A DNA stretch of 7,326 bases. Source: Planctomycetota bacterium. Lineage in GTDB: Bacteria; Patescibacteriota; Patescibacteriia; Patescibacteriales; UBA12465. The stretch covers positions 1 to 7,326 of the forward strand of contig JALOQQ010000051.1 of the NCBI GenBank assembly GCA_025453315.1, read 5' to 3'. A program made the translations under genes and the position numbers. The notes beneath the pieces were generated by a model. It saw only the letters and a list, made by a program, of their open reading frames with translations. It did not search any database and was not told where the DNA came from. Of the stretch, positions 5,101 through 7,326 are shown one piece after another. Each line of letters begins with the position of its first letter. Within the stretch, counting starts at the first letter, position 1.

Positions 5101-7272
5101 ATGTCTTTATTTTGGCGCAGTACTAAGAAAAAAACAGTCGATTCTTCAAAAAAACCTTTTATTATTCGAGAAGGCAAATTTTCTTTTAGTAAATTAGAGG
5201 ACTCTTTTTATCGCACCGATTGGGTTGAGCATTCTTTTATTATGGATAACGGTGAAAAGGAGGCAGTGGGAACAACTTTTGAATTTAAAAAAATAATTTG
5301 GTTGATTGTTATTTTAAGTATTGGTTTTATCTTATTATTTAGTAGAATAATTTGGTTACAAATTATTAAGCATAATTACTATTATGCTTTAGCTGAAGAA
5401 AATCGCTTACGAATTGAAGAATTGGAACCAAAACGAGGAGTGATTTATGATCGCAATAAACGAGCCTTAGTAAACAATAAGCCTAACTTTTTTCTTTATC
5501 TTATTCCGGCTAGCTTGCCAGCAGAAGAAACTAAAAGAGATGACATTTTAAAAAAGATTGATTCTTTAATTAATAACCCCGATTCTAATAAAGTAAATTA
5601 TAATAATCAAGAGATTGATGTTCAACAATATAAAAATACTGAGCTCGTAAATAGTGCTGAATCTGATATTATTAAAAATACTCAAATAGAAGAAAATAAT
5701 TCTAATTTAGAATCAGTTTTAACTGAGCCGATTTTAGCCGAAGAGATAACTAATAGTTTTTCTTTTTCTGAAGCTAAAAATAATCTCAGTAAGGCTTTAA
5801 ATGATCCTAAAAAAATTAGACAACCATTATTTTTGATTGATCATCTTGATTATCAGACGGCCTTATCTCTTTCTATTAATTTAGACGAATTACCCGGAGT
5901 TTTTTTAACTACCAAGAGTCAGCGTGAATATTTAAATAACGATGCTGATGGTACGGTATTAAGTTTGTCTCATATTTTTGGTTATGTTGGGAAAATTAAC
6001 GAAAAAGAATTAAAAGATTTAGGAACGGATTATTCTTTTTTAGATTATGTTGGCAAGGTTGGTTTAGAAAGATATTGGGAAAAAGATTTGCGCGGTAAAA
6101 AAGGTGAGAGAAAAATAGAAATGGATGCTTTAGGAAAAGAACGAAAAATAGTTAGCGAAACTTTGCCAGAAGACGGACACAATCTCACTCTTTCTTTAGA
6201 TTTTTCTTTACAGAAAAAAATAGAGGAAATAGTTAAAAATAATTTAACAGCTTTAAATTTAAAAAAAGCTTCAGTTATTGTCCTTGATCCTCGCAATGGT
6301 GAAGTTTTGGCTTTACTTAGTTGGCCGGCTTATAATAATAATATTTTTGCTCGAGGTATTAAATTTGAAGAATATCAAGAATTACTTAATAACCCAGATA
6401 AACCGCTTTTTAATAGAGTGGTAAGTGGTAATTTTCCTTCCGGATCAACGCTTAAACCGGTTATTGCCGCCGCCGCCTTACAAGAAAATATTATTACCGC
6501 CGCCACAACTTTTTTAAGTTCCGGGGGTATTAAAATTGATAAATGGAATTTTCCTGATTGGAAAGCCGGTGGTCATGGTTTAACTGATGTAAAAAAGGCT
6601 TTGGCTGAGTCAGTTAATACCTTCTTTTATTTTATTGGTGGTGGTTATCAAGACTTTACTGGTTTGGGTTTAGAAAAAATGATAAAATATGTTGAATTAT
6701 TTGGTTTAGGAGAAAAAACTGGTTTAGATTTAAGTGGAGAAGTAGAGGGTTTTGTGCCAACTCGTAGTTGGAAAGAAGAAGTTAAAAAAGAAAAGTGGTA
6801 TATTGGCGATACTTATCATTTTGCTATTGGTCAAGGAGATATTTTAACCACCCCTTTGCAAATAGCTAATTTTACAGCGGCTATTGCTAATGGCGGTTAT
6901 CTATTAAAACCACACCTAGTTAAAGAGGTGTCGGCTGGTGATAAAATATTACAAACCATTAAGGGACAAGTGATAAGAAAAAATTTTGTTTCCGCTAAAA
7001 ATTTAGAGATAGTACGAGCCGGCATGAGACAAGCCGTAACTGATGGTAGCGCTAGGCGTTTGAATGGTTTATCTGTGGCGGTGGCTGGTAAAACTGGAAC
7101 TGCGCAATGGTCTAGTAAAGCCAATCCCCAGGCTTGGTTTACTGGTTTTGCTCCTTATAATAATCCAGAAATTGTGATTACTGTTTTAGTGGAAGAGGGG
7201 GGTGAGGGCAGTGTCGCAGCCGTTCCCATTGCCCAAGAAATTTTTCAATATTATTTTAATCGTAAGGATTAA
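5101..7272 (+). CDS. mrdA: penicillin-binding protein 2 (class B transpeptidase of the elongasome)
   Basis: This 723-residue protein is a DD-transpeptidase that cross-links peptidoglycan during lateral wall growth, anchored in the membrane with its catalytic domain outside. It has a cytoplasmic N-terminus of about 62 residues, one membrane helix (about 64-87), the class B motif RGVIYDRN (112-119), a pedestal domain, and a transpeptidase domain from about 388. Catalytic motifs are SGSTLKP (447-453, nucleophile Ser449, Lys452), SVN (504-506) and KTGTAQ (664-669). AIGQGD (575-580) matches the GxGQG segment usual in PBP2 and FtsI. The PBP2 call rather than FtsI rests on the overall pattern, including SGNFPSGSTLKP and the absence of PASTA domains. 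The protein is longer than the usual 600-650 residues because of the N-terminal extension and a polar Asn/Glu/Ser-rich insert at about 155-220. No mreC, mreD or rodA is visible here. The start codon is the first ATG of the open frame; its upstream AGCAGG is too distant to be a good ribosome-binding site. Confidence 0.93.
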   Translation: MSLFWRSTKKKTVDSSKKPFIIREGKFSFSKLEDSFYRTDWVEHSFIMDNGEKEAVGTTFEFKKIIWLIVILSIGFILLFSRIIWLQIIKHNYYYALAEENRLRIEELEPKRGVIYDRNKRALVNNKPNFFLYLIPASLPAEETKRDDILKKIDSLINNPDSNKVNYNNQEIDVQQYKNTELVNSAESDIIKNTQIEENNSNLESVLTEPILAEEITNSFSFSEAKNNLSKALNDPKKIRQPLFLIDHLDYQTALSLSINLDELPGVFLTTKSQREYLNNDADGTVLSLSHIFGYVGKINEKELKDLGTDYSFLDYVGKVGLERYWEKDLRGKKGERKIEMDALGKERKIVSETLPEDGHNLTLSLDFSLQKKIEEIVKNNLTALNLKKASVIVLDPRNGEVLALLSWPAYNNNIFARGIKFEEYQELLNNPDKPLFNRVVSGNFPSGSTLKPVIAAAALQENIITAATTFLSSGGIKIDKWNFPDWKAGGHGLTDVKKALAESVNTFFYFIGGGYQDFTGLGLEKMIKYVELFGLGEKTGLDLSGEVEGFVPTRSWKEEVKKEKWYIGDTYHFAIGQGDILTTPLQIANFTAAIANGGYLLKPHLVKEVSAGDKILQTIKGQVIRKNFVSAKNLEIVRAGMRQAVTDGSARRLNGLSVAVAGKTGTAQWSSKANPQAWFTGFAPYNNPEIVITVLVEEGGEGSVAAVPIAQEIFQYYFNRKD

Positions 7273-7326
7273 ATATTTTAAAATTATAAATCGTAAGAAT
7301 TAAATTATTTTTAGTGTTATAAATCG
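7258..7326 (+). repeat. degenerate tandem repeat at the 3' end of mrdA, running off the window
   Basis: AATCGTAAGGATTAAAT (7258-7274), which encodes the last residues Asn-Arg-Lys-Asp plus the stop, recurs with one mismatch at 7289-7305. The lead-in TTATAAATCG of that second copy (7284-7293) recurs exactly at 7317-7326, where the window ends. The period is 31 then 33 nt. The second copy would also read Asn-Arg-Lys-Asn-stop, so it looks like duplication of the gene end. At least two and a half units are visible; the full extent is unknown. Confidence 0.65.

Noticed and set aside
7258..7326. CRISPR array start
   Set aside because: The units are short, degenerate and spaced 31-33 nt with AT-rich DNA between. 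There are no constant repeats of 23-40 nt, no unique spacers and no cas genes.
1..7326. UGA recoding (code 25, as in Gracilibacteria)
   Set aside because: All genes are full-length with TGA treated as a stop, and Trp uses TGG. TGA is simply not used as a terminator among the seven genes, which low GC explains.

Overview
The window looks like ordinary chromosome from a low-GC bacterium. All coding sequences are AT-rich, with A/T-ending codons, lysine and asparagine runs, and only TAA or TAG stops. None of the six visible start codons has a convincing Shine-Dalgarno sequence. Small proteins, short operons and the type of secreted Lys/Glu-rich helical protein found here suggest a Candidate Phyla Radiation (Patescibacteria) genome. 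That placement is inference, because no rRNA or ribosomal protein gene is present. The standard code fits, since no gene is interrupted by an in-frame TGA.

Layout: (1) 3-900, plus strand: the C-terminal part of a beta-CASP metallo-beta-lactamase-fold ribonuclease that starts outside the window, followed after 10 nt by a small two-helix membrane protein. A strong bidirectional terminator at 928-956 ends this unit. (2) 1007-1999, minus strand: an exported helical protein with a signal peptide, two near-identical 29-residue repeats flanking a Lys/Glu-rich segment, and a C-terminal four-cysteine region. It has a clear promoter. (3) 2220-3892, plus strand: galE (UDP-glucose 4-epimerase family) and a HAD-family phosphatase, read from an extended -10 promoter. 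(4) 3896-4702, minus strand: a small soluble orphan histidine kinase whose end lies only 3 nt from the HAD gene. (5) 4703-5100: a roughly 400-nt intergenic region with a GC-rich island, a 17-bp perfect hairpin and a plausible minus-strand promoter, arranged like a riboswitch/attenuator leader or a small RNA gene. (6) 5101-7272, plus strand: penicillin-binding protein 2 (mrdA) with all catalytic motifs. Short degenerate tandem repeats begin at its 3' end and run off the window.

The genes cover RNA turnover, nucleotide-sugar supply for the envelope, phosphate-ester hydrolysis, signalling and peptidoglycan synthesis. No mobile element, CRISPR array, tRNA or rRNA was seen. The best candidate for something undescribed is the structured non-coding segment upstream of the histidine kinase. 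The duplicated exported protein is second.
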